In this document: positions 23,336-34,755 of the stretch, piece by piece | How the letters are laid out: every line of letters starts with the position of its first letter | How positions within the stretch are numbered: the stretch's first letter is position 1 | Assembly: GCF_026151205.1 (NCBI RefSeq) | Contig: NC_087081.1 | Coordinates: 3,107,246-3,171,245, forward strand | Direction of reading: 5' to 3' | Length of the DNA: 64,000 nucleotides | Source of the DNA: Bolinopsis microptera | Lineage: Eukaryota; Ctenophora; Tentaculata; Lobata; Bolinopsidae | Notes under the pieces: generated by a model | What the model was told of the DNA's origin: nothing | The model's input: only the letters and a program-made list of their open reading frames with translations | Databases searched by the model: none | Position numbers and translations under genes: made by a program

Positions 23336-26113
23336 CAGCGCTAAACCCTCCAGAGCTAAACCTTCCAGCGCTAAACCCTCCAGCGCTAAACCCTCCAGAG
23401 CTAAACCCTCCAGAGCTAAACCCTCCAGAGCTAAACCCTCCAGAGCTAAACCTTCCAGCGCTAAACCCTCCAGAGCTAAACCTTCCAGAGCTAAACCCTC
23501 CAGAGCTAAACCCTCCAGAGCTAAACCTTCCAGCGCTAAACCCTCCAGAGCTAAACCCTCCAGAGCTAAACCTTCCAGCGCTAAACCCTCCAGCGCTAAA
23601 CCCTCCAGAGCTAAACCCTCCAGCGCTAAACCCTCCAGAGCTAAACCCTCCAGAGCTAAACATTCCAGCGCTAAACATTCCAGCGCTAAATCCTCCAGCG
23701 CTAAACCCTCCAGAGCTAAACCTTCCAGCGCTAAATCCTCCAGAGCTAAACCCTCCAGCGCTAAACCCTCCAGAGCTAAACCCTCCAGAGCTAAACCCTC
23801 CAGAGCTAAACCCTCCAGAGCTAAACCCTCCAGAGCTAAACCCTCCAGAGCTAAACCCTCCAGAGCTAAACCCTCCAGAGCTAAACCCTCCAGAGCTAAA
23901 CCCTCCAGAGCTAAACCCTCCAGAGCTAAACCCTCCAGAGCTAAACCCTCCAGAGCTAAACCCTCCAGAGCTAAACCCTCCAGAGCTAAACCCTCCAGAG
24001 CTAAACCCTCCAGAGCTAAACCTTCCAGAGCTAAACCCTCCAGAGCTAAACCCTCCAGAGCTAAACCCTCCAGAGCTAAACCCTCCAGAGCTAAACCCTC
24101 CAGAGCTAAACCTTCCAGAGCTAAACCCTCCAGAGCTAAACCTCCAGAGCTAAACCCTCCAGCGCTAAACCCTCCAGAGCTAAACCCTCCAGAGCTAAAC
24201 CCTCCAGAGCTAAACCCTCCAGAGCTAAACCCTCCAGAGCTAAACCCTCCAGAGCTAAACCCTCCAGAGCTAAACCCTCCAGAGCTAAACCCTCCAGAGC
24301 TAAACCCTCCAGCGCTAAACCCTCCAGAGCTAAACCCTCCAGAGCTAAACCCTCCAGAGCTAAACCCTGATCCAGAGCTAAACCCTCCAGAGCTAAACCC
24401 TCCAGAGCTAAACCCTCCAGAGCTAAACCTTCCAGCGCTAAACCCTCCAGAGCTAAACCCTCCAGAGCTAAACCCTCCAGAGCTAAACCCTCCAGAGCTA
24501 AACCCTCCAGAGCTAAACCCTCCAGAGCTAAACCCTCCAGAGCTAAACCCTCCAGAGCTAAACCCTCCAGAGCTAAACCCTCCAGAGCTAAACCTTCCAG
24601 AGCTAAACCCTCCAGAGCTAAACCCTCCAGAGCTAAACCCTCCAGAGCTAAACCCTCCAGCGCTAAACCCTCCAGCGCTAAACCCTCCAGAGCTAAACCC
24701 TCCAGAGCTAAACCCTCCAGAGCTAAACCCTCCAGAGCTAAACCCTCCAGAGCTAAACCCTCCAGAGCTAAACCCTCCAGAGCTAAACCCTCCAGAGCTA
24801 AACCCTCCAGAGCTAAACCCTCCAGAGCTAAACCCTCCAGAGCTAAACCCTCCAGAGCTAAACCCTCCAGAGCTAAACCCTCCAGAGCTAAACCCTCCAG
24901 AGCTAAACCCTCCAGAGCTAAACCCTCCAGAGCTAAACCCTCCAGAGCTAAACCCTCCAGAGCTAAACCCTCCAGAGCTAAACCCTCCAGAGCTAAACCC
25001 TCCAGAGCTAAACCCTCCAGAGCTAAACCCTCCAGAGCTAAACCCTCCAGAGCTAAACCCTCCAGAGCTAAACCCTCCAGAGCTAAACCCTCCAGAGCTA
25101 AACCCTCCAGAGCTAAACCCTCCAGAGCTAAACCCTCCAGAGCTAAACCCTCCAGAGCTAAACCCTCCAGAGCTAAACCCTCCAGAGCTAAACCCTCCAG
25201 AGCTAAACCCTCCAGAGCTAAACCCTCCAGAGCTAAACCCTCCAGAGCTAAACCCTCCAGAGCTAAACCCTCCAGAGCTAAACCCTCCAGAGCTAAACCC
25301 TCCAGAGCTAAACCCTCCAGAGCTAAACCCTCCAGAGCTAAACCCTCCAGAGCTAAACCCTCCAGAGCTAAACCCTCCAGCGCTAAACCCTCCAGAGCTA
25401 AACCCTCCAGAGCTAAACCCTCCAGAGCTAAACCCTCCAGAGCTAAACCCTCCAGAGCTAAACCCTCCAGAGCTAAACCCTCCAGAGCTAAACCCTCCAG
25501 AGCTAAACCCTCCAGCGCTAAACCCTCCAGAGCTAAACCCTCCAGAGCTAAACCCTCCAGAGCTAAACCCTCCAGAGCTAAACCCTCCAGAGCTAAACCC
25601 TCCAGAGCTAAACCCTCCAGAGCTAAACCCTCCAGAGCTAAACCCTCCAGAGCTAAACCCTCCAGAGCTAAACCCTCCAGAGCTAAACCCTCCAGAGCTA
25701 AACCCTCCAGAGCTAAACCCTCCAGAGCTAAACCCTCCAGAGCTAAACCCTCCAGAGCTAAACCCTCCAGAGCTAAACCCTCCAGAGCTAAACCCTCCAG
25801 AGCTAAACCCTCCAGAGCTAAACCCTCCAGAGCTAAACCCTCCAGAGCTAAACCCTCCAGAGCTAAACCCTCCAGAGCTAAACCCTCCAGAGCTAAACCC
25901 TCCAGAGCTAAACCCTCCAGAGCTAAACCCTCCAGAGCTAAACCCTCCAGAGCTAAACCCTCCAGAGCTAAACCTCCAGAGCTAAACCCTCCAGAGCTAA
26001 ACCCTCCAGAGCTAAACCCTCCAGAGCTAAACCCTCCAGAGCTAAACCCTCCAGAGCTAAACCCTCCAGAGCTAAACCTTCCAGAGCTAAACCCTCCAGC
26101 GCTAAACCCTCCA
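23320..26113 (+). repeat. 15-bp satellite array, unit CCAGAGCTAAACCCT, about 185 copies
   Basis: About 2.8 kb of nearly uninterrupted head-to-tail units. Variants are AGCGCT for AGAGCT and CCTTCC for CCCTCC. AGCGCT is common in the first 450 bp and rare afterwards, while the middle is almost perfectly uniform. Two 14-bp units (about 24140 and 25970) and one 3-base insertion (about 24369) shift the register. Because 15 is a multiple of 3 and the unit has no stop, an 888-codon frame (KPSRA repeats, then ELNPP repeats) runs through it; this is treated as a by-product. Its left edge is the apex of a foldback element. Confidence 0.95.
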
Positions 26114-26708
26114 GATTTATCGATTGGTAATGAATTTTGACTCGTGATTACATATTATTAATCTGCACGTTAATGTTTTTAAATCTAATCGATAGAAAAC
26201 TGATTTCTTTGAGAACACATACCACGAATTGTTTTACATTGGCTTAGCTGCTTAGTGCTAACAACGTCACCCTTTTGGGACAATGTAAGCCGCTATATAG
26301 CCACAATAGATCGTGTGTGTTTATACATTGTCTTTCAATCTCTATCAACTCATGATGGTGCCATGCTTTTAATTAATCCTTCTATGGGTGGTTATCCATT
26401 ATACCTTAAGTACCTAAGGCATTCAGAACCATTAGAAGTCCGAGATTTTTCGATCTTTTTGGGCAACTTATCGTTGGGCCTGCTAAATCTTTTACCCTTC
26501 ACTCTTTTACTCACTAGACACTTAGTATAACACATTGAATGTTTGTGTTCTTGATCTTTATTTTATTACGCTTCATACAAGTAATTTAAATGTACTAGTC
26601 TGTTATCTTCACCTAACCATGTGCTTTCGCGCCACTGCAAGCGCAAGGGCTCTGGATCGATAGAGCAATCTGTTATCCTCTCTAACCTAACACTACCACA
26701 GCAAGACA
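26114..26708. other. upstream flank of the Ly6/uPAR-like gene
   Basis: Likely 5' flank and promoter region of the gene at 26709. A 91-codon frame at 26255-26530 has no recognised features. No clear TATA box. Confidence 0.35.
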
Positions 26709-29700
26709 ATGACCAGTATGTTACTTCCCCTCATCTGCAGTGTGCTGATAAGTCACGTGATGGCCGAAACCCGCTGCAGACAGACCTGTCAGACTTTGAC
26801 CGTGAAGGAAGGAACAGAAAGTACCGGAGCTATAGCACTGATCAACCCCATTACCGGTAATTAAACTCATAACACACCGTCTTTAAGATATTTTTAACAC
26901 AATTGTTTTTGATAAAACTGATGGTTCTTTTGCGATAGTGTAAACGCGACAACTAGCGCTGGATGGCGACAACTAGCGCTGGATATTGCTAGTTGTCGCC
27001 ATCCAGCGCTAGTTGTCGCGTTTAAACTATCGCAAAAGAACCAAACTGACATTAATATTTCAAGAAATAACCGTTATTATTTCAAAAGTATAAAATTTTG
27101 TTAATTAGACAGTGCAAGTTGAAGCGTCTTTAAATTATTTACTATTCTTATTGTATTGTATATATATGGTTCTAACCGTATGATAAAATTAAATTCCTTA
27201 CTTAGTTTTTAATGTTTCAGCTGATTGTGACACTGCAGAGATCGTAGTATGCGGGGCAAATGAGCATTGTTACAATACTCGTAGGGATTTCAGGTGAGAG
27301 GAAGCTAGCAAAATTAGTGTAGATGGGTACTATACGATTTACTTTACTTTTCTCAACCCCCATTTTCCCACCTCTTTCAACACCTCATCTTTGTTTGTAA
27401 CCCCTTATTTTCTAACTCCTTGCTTTACCACCCCATTGATTTTATAACCGCTGTAATCTTTACTATCACAGAGCTGTGACAGTGGACGAATCTATGTTAG
27501 ACGATGAAAGTATATTCAATGAAATAGGCTGTCAGGAAGAAGTAACGGTAATGACCTGCGAAATGTGGGAACAAGTGTACCCCATGGATATGGGAACTAT
27601 CGCAATTCAAATGGACGCGTGTAAGTCATAGTGTCAGGTTGTGTAGATGATTATTGATTACGTTACTTTTTTAGACCTGATAATTGTCTAGTTTGTTAAG
27701 CGAAAGTTCTAGTTACATCTAAAAAATAAAAGTAGTGCTATAATAACAGTTTCTGGGTTGTACCATGTTACAAGCTGTACTACGGAATTTTTTCTATTCA
27801 TTACTGGTGCCATGATCATATCAGCTAAAATTACCGTGGTAAAACAAACTCAGGTGCCATTTACAAAAACGAAGATATTCCTCAATCGGTTGTAAAGCTA
27901 CCAGAACCTACACAAGCTCCTAAACCAATCACAGAACCTAAAGCAGAACCTGAAACTGAAACTGAAACTGAGACTGAGACTGAAACTGAAACTGAACCTG
28001 AAACTGAAACCGAAACTGAAACTGAACCTGAAACTGAGCCAGCAGGTAAGACATGAAAGTGGCGCGAACTTGTAATTTAGTAATTAAACCACGCTATTGC
28101 AGTTCGAGTTTCTCCAAAAACAGTTCGAATTATGTAAGCTTTCATTTTTATTTGACGAAAAGCTAGTAACTATATGGACAGTGCAGAACTGTCGATATTA
28201 CAGTCGGAGAGATAAATTTAATAAATTGATTTTCAGAACCTATCAAGTGTAATGTATGTATGGACGTAGTGTCGGTTGATGCTGAAGGGGTTGAGGCTCC
28301 AGTAGGTTGGTGGATTAAGATCTTTAATCAGTTTCCGAATGGACTTTTATATAACTGTTTTTAAATGTTTAATTCTTAGATAAATGTTATACTTATTATA
28401 GAGAAACGTAATCGATGAAATGTTATTCATACAACATCAATTGATCCTGGCTCTCGACGAAACGCTTTGAATTTAGTCAGTGATCCACATTTCTACAACA
28501 ACAAAAAGATTTTTATTTATCATCTATAGTCAAAAATTCCCAACATTCCACTAATGCATCTCTCCATTCTCAGCTGAAGACGGGATTGCTTCCTGTTCAG
28601 ATTCAAGTGTTGTGACTTGTCCGGCTGAAGTAACTGAATGTGCTTCAGTCACCTTAACATATGCTGATGCGTAAGTGGATCAACTGATTTCTTTATATTT
28701 TGCACGTGTCATCCCTCAGGCCTCAAGGTGACCACGTGTCATCCCTCAAGGTGACCACGTGTCATCCCTCAAGGTGACCACGTGTCATCCCTCAATAGGT
28801 GACCACGTGTCATCCCTCAAGGTGACCACGTGTCATCCCTCAAGGTGACCACCGCGTGTCATCCCTCAAGGTGACCACGTGTCATCCCTCAAGGTGACCA
28901 CGTGTTATCCCTCAAGGTGACCACGTGTCATCCCTCAAGGTGACCACGTGTCATCCCTCAAGGTGACCACGTGTCATCCCTCAAGGTGACCACGTGTCGT
29001 CCTCTGGGTAAAAAACGAGAGGAGCTCTAAAGCTCTAATGTATACATATGTTTACGTAGTATTTATTGTATGCCTTGTCAGTCAAGCCTTAATGAGCAAT
29101 AAACGTGTTAAACGTACGTGAGAATACGACAAAAAGGATATTAGAAGGATGGTCTAGGCAAAATAATTTCTAAAGGTGCACTCAAAATGTCTCACTAAAG
29201 ATTACTTTTTATTGGTATAAATAGTATATAATCATATACTGTTTAGCATATTTGGTGGGAACCGGCCCAAAGTACCAGCCATGAATGTTTACTCAAAAAT
29301 ATACAGGGTGGGCCAAAAGTCAGTACCCATACGTTGGCCTTTATAGCTCAGTCACTGATTGCCCAATTTAAATACTTCTTTCTGGTATGACTTACTACCA
29401 CCACTGGTTCGAGGAATTTGTCAACTCGAAAAATATTCGCGTTCATTTTTTTCAAATGGAGGTTCATTTTCACATTTATTTGATAGTTTGGATAGTCAGA
29501 TCAAGCTAAATGTTATTGAATTGTGTTTGGCCATTCGAATTACGTCTGTCCTGAAAGAATTAGAACTGTGCTTCTCAGATGACCGAGATATGAAGCATAA
29601 CGAGTTTATTCATTACGTGTGATCAGGTGATTGGTTTACCTAATCACGTGATAAGGTGACCCCGTTAACTACCCCGTTAAACATGGGAATTGTTAAGGGT

Positions 29701-31291
29701 GCCCAATTAAGGTGTCGTGTCACGGTGTCACATAATCACCCAGTCAATTTTGTTAACGAGATACAGAAAATGCTTGATAACTTCGTCATTTCTAATCTGT
29801 TTTGCCTCATGTTTTCAGATCATATGCAACATTTGATAATTTACCGTCTCTGAAAAAATTAGGCGTTCAGCATGTCTAGAGAAAACAATATAGGTGTTTT
29901 AATATTGAATGGGCGCGGTCTAAAATATTCGAATTTTCAAATTTTGACGACGGAATCCTCGAACCAGTAAGTAAAGTATGCCATCTGCAAAGCAACATCT
30001 CTCAAATATAAAACACGGCGGAGCTATTAAGGCCAACGTATGGGTACTGACTTTTGGCCCACCCTGTATATAATAAGAATTATCTATTAAAAGTCAAAAA
30101 CTCACACATGATTATATATTGTTGAAACTATTAAAATAGACCTTATTAAACAAGCATAGCTGAGCACAGTTAAAGTTGCCTTTAGGATTGACGTTGTAAA
30201 GTTGAAATTATTATATTAATGCACTTTCTGAGTTGTAAGAGTGGAAACAGGCGCATAGCTACAGCTAGCTAGCTAGCTATTTCAAAATTTTGTTTTTACG
30301 ACTGTTATCAGTCGCATAGCAACTCATATTAAAATAAGCTTTATGAAACCAACCTTACATTTAACCTGCATTTCAGAGATGGACTCAACTACAGAAGAAC
30401 TCACAAACTTTGCCAAGAAGCAACCTTGACTTGCGACACACTGGGAGCTTCTCTTGAGGGCTACTCAGTTACCGACTGTAAGTTTACAGTACACAATACT
30501 GTACAAAAAGTTTTAGGGCTATCGAAGTTGCTTCCACTTCCTTTTTTAATAAACAATTCGATTGTATATTTGTTTGAGATATTATGAATCGAAATTTCGA
30601 AAACATTAGGTTCATGGCTTTTTCAAGTTTTAGTGTTAGCTATTGTGATAACTAATGATAAACAAGAAGTGAAAGATACTGCAGATTAACCGGACAATAT
30701 TCGGAAAGTGATCGATCTAGTGTATGCTTAAAGTAATTTTAATTTCATCCTGCTAGGTGATGTGGCGAGCACTCCAGTTGTCGTGGAATCACGTGATAAT
30801 AATACTGGTGAGAACATTTAGAACTTTTGTAACTTTTATTTTAGAATTAGATAGATACATGATTGTTATATTGTAGCGCGATGCACTATACTGCCACTGG
30901 GTCGTGCATCAAACAATGCTTTCGCCACCACTCTCAGTCTCTGGTGGCGAGAGAATTACCTTATCGGACTTTATTTGAACGGACATTAAAATTGGACGCT
31001 GGAGGCCCTAGCGTTCATTTAAATGTCCGTTTAAATGAAGTCCGATAAGTCAATTTAATTACATGCTGATCATGAATACAGTACGTAGAACGTTTCAGAA
31101 AAAATAAACGATTAATAGTTAACTATTATGGTAATGGAGTTAATTAATAATCAATTTCAGAAGGAGAAGTTGACGAAAACTACATCGTTGATGAGAACGA
31201 AATTGAAGAGGGTGCAGTGGAAGGAAGCTCAGCTGTAACCATAAATCTATCACCTATCTTCTTTTTAATTACATTCACACAGCTCTGGTAG
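26709..31291 (+). CDS. GPI-anchored protein with two Ly6/uPAR-like domains (9 exons, 336 aa)
   Basis: Exons: 26709-26856, 27221-27293, 27472-27620, 27854-28045, 28237-28305, 28574-28670, 30377-30477, 30757-30807, 31161-31291; every junction keeps frame. Residues 1-19 are a signal peptide. Domain 1 has cysteines at 23, 27, 52, 60, 66, 94, 103 and 124; domain 2 at 192, 195, 218, 226, 233, 255, 262 and 277. The CxxC / C..C..C / C..C / C spacing matches three-finger (LU) domains of the Ly6/uPAR family, usually surface receptors or ligands. Between them is a Pro-Glu-Thr linker with ETETET repeats. The end (SSAVTINL, then SPIFFLITFTQLW) fits a GPI-anchor signal, so the protein should sit on the outer plasma membrane. 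The start could be Met1 or Met4. Exon 5's donor (GTTGGT) is weak but is the phase-consistent choice. Introns hold a hairpin MITE, a minisatellite, a mariner-like MITE and a foldback element. Orthology is not assigned. Confidence 0.8.
26923..27042. mobile_element. 120-bp perfect-hairpin MITE
   Basis: Ends GGTTCTTTTGCGATAGT and its complement; the arms also contain CGACAACTAGCGCTGGAT. Flanked by AAACTGAT (26915-26922) and AAACTGAC (27043-27050), a 7/8-bp target duplication that suggests hAT-type mobilisation. It lies in intron 1 of the Ly6-like gene. Confidence 0.8.
28712..29001 (+). repeat. 23-bp minisatellite CACGTGTCATCCCTCAAGGTGAC
   Basis: About 12 units, each with a CACGTG E-box core, in intron 6 of the Ly6-like gene. 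One unit carries an extra CG and another reads TTATCC. Confidence 0.9.
29304..30066. mobile_element. mariner/Tc1-like MITE, 763 bp, TA target
   Basis: Terminal inverted repeats of about 45 bp begin CAGGGTGGGCCAAAAGTCAG at both ends and differ by about one base. TA flanks each end (29302-29303, 30067-30068). The terminal sequence and TA duplication fit the mariner/Tc1 group. Internal open frames (87 and 65 codons) show no transposase motif. It sits in intron 6 of the Ly6-like gene. Confidence 0.85.
30958..31050. mobile_element. compact GGACATTA foldback hairpin (93 bp)
   Basis: ACCTTATCGGACTTTATTTG ... CGCTGGAGGCCCTAGCG ... AAATGAAGTCCGATAAG. It is a minimal version of the family, inside intron 8 of the Ly6-like gene. 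A short separate hairpin (TCGCCACCA...TGGTGGCGA) lies just upstream at 30922-30950. Confidence 0.8.
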
Positions 31292-32283
31292 AATAGCTTT
31301 ATTGTGATATCTAGTGAAAATCTAGCGGATTGAAAGCTTACCTACATTGCATGCGGAGGCTCCTGCAGTAAATAGAGTGACCAGTGGTTGAACCACCTGA
31401 TAATAGAGCTAAGAAGACGATAGGTGATATAACGTGAAGCACTGTGTGAACCAGTGATATTACGGATTCTGAAGCACGGGAATTAAGATGTTCGATACAA
31501 TGTAGGAAGTTCGAGTTGTACTCGTTGTCGATGTTTTCGGGTGCATTTATTGTTTTAATTTGTGCACATATTTTCCAGTACTTTTCTTGTGTTAAGTATT
31601 TTAAATCTTTATTAAACATTGATAAAATATTGCATCGGGGTGTGCGTAGTATGTTACATATGTTACATATGTAACATTGTTACATTGACAATTTTGTGTT
31701 ATCTTTGGTAACATTTGTGAATGTGATTCTTTTGTAGAGACATTTCGTGCAGAAAGTCGTAACTATATAATATACTTAATACTTATTAATATTAGCTTAA
31801 CTTATAACAGACTTATCAAACTAAAAATATCACGAACCTTACTCAACACTCAACAGTTTTACCTTTTTAACAATTTTATAACTCTAATTATAAGTAGATC
31901 TGAATATTAATGATTATGATTTAGAACTGAAAAATTAAAATTGAAGACCTGATTTCCTTGTTTCTACTTGCTAAATGTTATAATATGACGATCTTGATCA
32001 ATATTAAACCATCAATTACTACAAATCATTTTCATGATCATGATATTGTTAAAATCAATTTGACTAAACGCTTACCTCACTGACTGTTGAGGTTAAAAGG
32101 CAAATTTATTGATCGTTTGTGTATTTTTTGGTAATTTTATATTTATCGAATGTCATTTATTCTTTTACATTGGATTCTGAAAACAAATGTTTGGTTTTAT
32201 TTCTATCAGCATGAAAATCATTTATTTTGTCATAAATCCATGTGGAAACATGTTTGGTTTTCAAGTTGCAATTCGGGAAAAAC
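31292..32283. other. 3' flank of the Ly6-like gene
   Basis: Probable 3' UTR then intergenic DNA; ATTAAA near 31611 is a possible poly(A) signal. A 93-codon minus frame (31338-31619) is antisense to the presumed UTR and has no recognised domain. Short GTTACATAT repeats at about 31650-31680. Confidence 0.4.
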
Positions 32284-32442
32284 TACCTTATCGGTCATAA
32301 TTATCAAATTCAATATCAAACGTGTAAAATCCGGATTGGAGTATTATTTATGAGTCGCATTGTTGTAATGTATACTGGGTAAAATTATCTTTATCCCGGT
32401 TGTTGCGACAAGTAAAAATGCTCTTATTAGGGAAAGGAGATT

Positions 32443-32482
32443 ACTCGACGTTTCAATGTAACTACATCGTATTCATGATCTA
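32443..32482 (-). ncRNA. hammerhead-ribozyme-like motif, left arm
   Basis: On the minus strand, GATCATGAATACGATGTAGT TACATTGAAACGTC contains a 7-bp stem (CGATGTA/TACATTG with a 2-nt loop) followed by GAAACGTC, as in the 3' half of Penelope-associated hammerheads. The usual CTGATGA before the stem reads ATCATGA, so activity is doubtful. Confidence 0.35.
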
Positions 32483-32536
32483 AAAACAAGTGTTAAAAAT
32501 TCAAAACGTAAAAAACATATATCTGAGGCAAAATTT

Positions 32537-34234
32537 GTGTACGTTAATTTATTTTTATTAATGACCACTCAACTGGTAGATAGCTCCAATCAATTGTGGA
32601 AGAAAGTATGGACACAGCGAGGGCTCGATGATGATTATTTCAGACAAATCAGAGTTCCGGATCATGTTTCTCTTCCAGTCTTATATGTACTTATCAAGAC
32701 TCACAAGAATTCTCCAGAATGTTTCAGAAACACCATCCCTCTGGAACAGGTGAAAGTACGACCCATTATCAGCTGTGTTGACTCACCCACAGAGAGATTG
32801 AGCTGGCTGGTGACAACCATCCTCAAACCATTACTGAAGGAAATACCCAGTCACCTTGGTAATCTCTTTGAACATCTGGAAACTCTTCGTGCAATTCCGA
32901 AAGAACAGCTAGCTGGCAGGAGAATCTTCTCGGCGGACATTTCAGCACTTTATACCAACATAAATGTCCAAGGTTGTATTGATGACGTTATAGAACTGGC
33001 CACTGAGCACCGGGAAAAACTTGATCTCATGGGACTGAACCTGACTGATGTTCACGAGATCCTATTGCACATCCTGACTAGTTCATACTTTGTGTATAAT
33101 GGGACTCTGTGGATACAGCAGGATGGCCTTTTCATGGGATTGAGACCGGGACCATTTTGCGCAGTGATCAGAGTGTACAAGTTTGAGAGAAGCTCGGTTT
33201 ACACTGACTTACATTACTTGTCGGTCTACTTATCTGACTTCTACAAGCGGTACATTGACGACGCCACCAGCACAGCTGTAACAAGAGAAGAAGCTCTAGT
33301 ACTTGTTCAGAGTATCGCAGACCAGGACCCTGACAAGAAACTCAAGTGGGAGGTAGAGTTTCCGGAGAACGACCAAGAGTTCATCCCATTCCTTAACACA
33401 GAGCTTAGAGTGGAACCTGATGGAACTGTGACGAGCCGCTTGTACCGTAAGCCACAGCAGAAAGACATCACACTTCACAAGAATTCATGTCACCCAGAAT
33501 CTGTGAAGACGAACACCGTGATCAACCTGTATAAAGAAGCGGACAAGATCTCGTCAGGACCTCAGGAGAGAGAACATTCATACAGCATTTTAGACCGTCT
33601 TATGACTAGAAACGGGTATCAAACACCCAGAAATTATTCCAACAGACGTCGTAGTAGTATTAGTAATAGAAATAGGGAGGATAACAGAACAGTGCTTAAG
33701 TTAGATTTTATCTCAGACAGTATCAGTAACAGAATTAGGAATCATATTAAACAGAACAATTTACCTATTAAAGTTATATTTTCCCCAGCTAGAAAACTAA
33801 GAAATATTGTGTGTAATAACAGACCGTATGATAAGAGAACCTGTATTATTAACTCCTGTAAAATTTGTCCTTTATTAATAACTGAAAATAAAGATTGTGA
33901 GGTGAAGAACGTTGTGTATAAGATTACCTGTAAAATCTGTAATAATATTTATATTGGTGAGACGTGCAGGAGGGCACATGATAGGCTCGGAGAGCACCTA
34001 AGATATGCTAAATTTCCTTTAACTCCTTCTAACACTAGTCAAGCTTTTGCTATTCATTATAACAGTTTACATAGGGGGTCAGAACCCAATTTAGAATTTG
34101 AGATTTTAAAAACAGAAAGCAACACAGCTAGAAGAAAGATTGCAGAAGCAATGCTTATTTTGAAGTTCAAACCTAACATTAACAAGAGAGATGAGTTAGA
34201 AACAATCAAACGTTTTTTAGTAACAAGTACATAA
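32537..34234 (+). CDS. Penelope-like reverse transcriptase with C-terminal GIY-YIG endonuclease
   Basis: A stop-free frame of 565 codons; the first ATG is at 32561 (MTTQLVDSS) and the frame is open upstream to at least 32537. RT motifs appear in order: LYVLIKTHK (~51-59), VRPIISC (~74-80), SADISALYTN (~138-147), GLFMG (~197-201), catalytic YIDD (~239-242) and FLNTELRV (~284-291), then LYRKPQQKD. The C-terminal part holds a GIY-YIG nuclease: VVYKITC, NIYIGETCRRAHDRLGEH (~470-487) and a later KIAEAMLILKFKPN. This is the canonical RT plus endonuclease layout of Penelope elements. The protein makes the cDNA and nicks the target. The RT 'MGSP' region reads MGLRPGP, so it differs from the commonest form. 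The N-terminus starts within the left arm and may be short. No frameshift or stop, so the insertion is probably young. Confidence 0.9.
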   Translation: MYVNLFLLMTTQLVDSSNQLWKKVWTQRGLDDDYFRQIRVPDHVSLPVLYVLIKTHKNSPECFRNTIPLEQVKVRPIISCVDSPTERLSWLVTTILKPLLKEIPSHLGNLFEHLETLRAIPKEQLAGRRIFSADISALYTNINVQGCIDDVIELATEHREKLDLMGLNLTDVHEILLHILTSSYFVYNGTLWIQQDGLFMGLRPGPFCAVIRVYKFERSSVYTDLHYLSVYLSDFYKRYIDDATSTAVTREEALVLVQSIADQDPDKKLKWEVEFPENDQEFIPFLNTELRVEPDGTVTSRLYRKPQQKDITLHKNSCHPESVKTNTVINLYKEADKISSGPQEREHSYSILDRLMTRNGYQTPRNYSNRRRSSISNRNREDNRTVLKLDFISDSISNRIRNHIKQNNLPIKVIFSPARKLRNIVCNNRPYDKRTCIINSCKICPLLITENKDCEVKNVVYKITCKICNNIYIGETCRRAHDRLGEHLRYAKFPLTPSNTSQAFAIHYNSLHRGSEPNLEFEILKTESNTARRKIAEAMLILKFKPNINKRDELETIKRFLVTST

Positions 34235-34755
34235 TAAACAGGGTGTAACATATTGTATACTTTACAGACAGGGGATTGTCTACACATATGTAGTGATTTT
34301 TAGTGATATTTATAGGTTTTGTTTACTTTCTGAGTACAGGGACCACATCTCACACACGCACACTTCCGCCTCCTATTCAACACACTACCCTTACAACATC
34401 AATCAAACCATATTAGGCTCCCACGTTTCACACTTCTCATTGGTCAGTACGATTCCCGCCATTTTCACTCCACACTAGATACATACCTACACACTTCACA
34501 TCATGCACCTGTTCACCGTTGTAGCACTCCATGCTTCTGTATCATGTGTAGTATATTTAGTAGTAGTTTTAGGAATGTACAGTATTTACTATAAAAGTTT
34601 GTCGTCGTATAAATTAGTTTTGTTATGAATTTTGTTATGACTTTTTTTGTATCGAATTTTTGGATAAAGTTGATTGATTAAAAATAAATTAACGTACACA
34701 AATTTTGCCTCAGATATATGTTTTTTACGTTTTGAATTTTTAACACTTGTTTTTA

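Noticed and set aside
23320-26113. Telomere-like repeat because of the CTAAACCCT string
   Set aside because: The unit is 15 bp with CCAGAG inserted and the array is interstitial; the match is coincidental.
33296-33478. Minus frame overlapping the RT gene
   Set aside because: Shadow of the Penelope coding frame.
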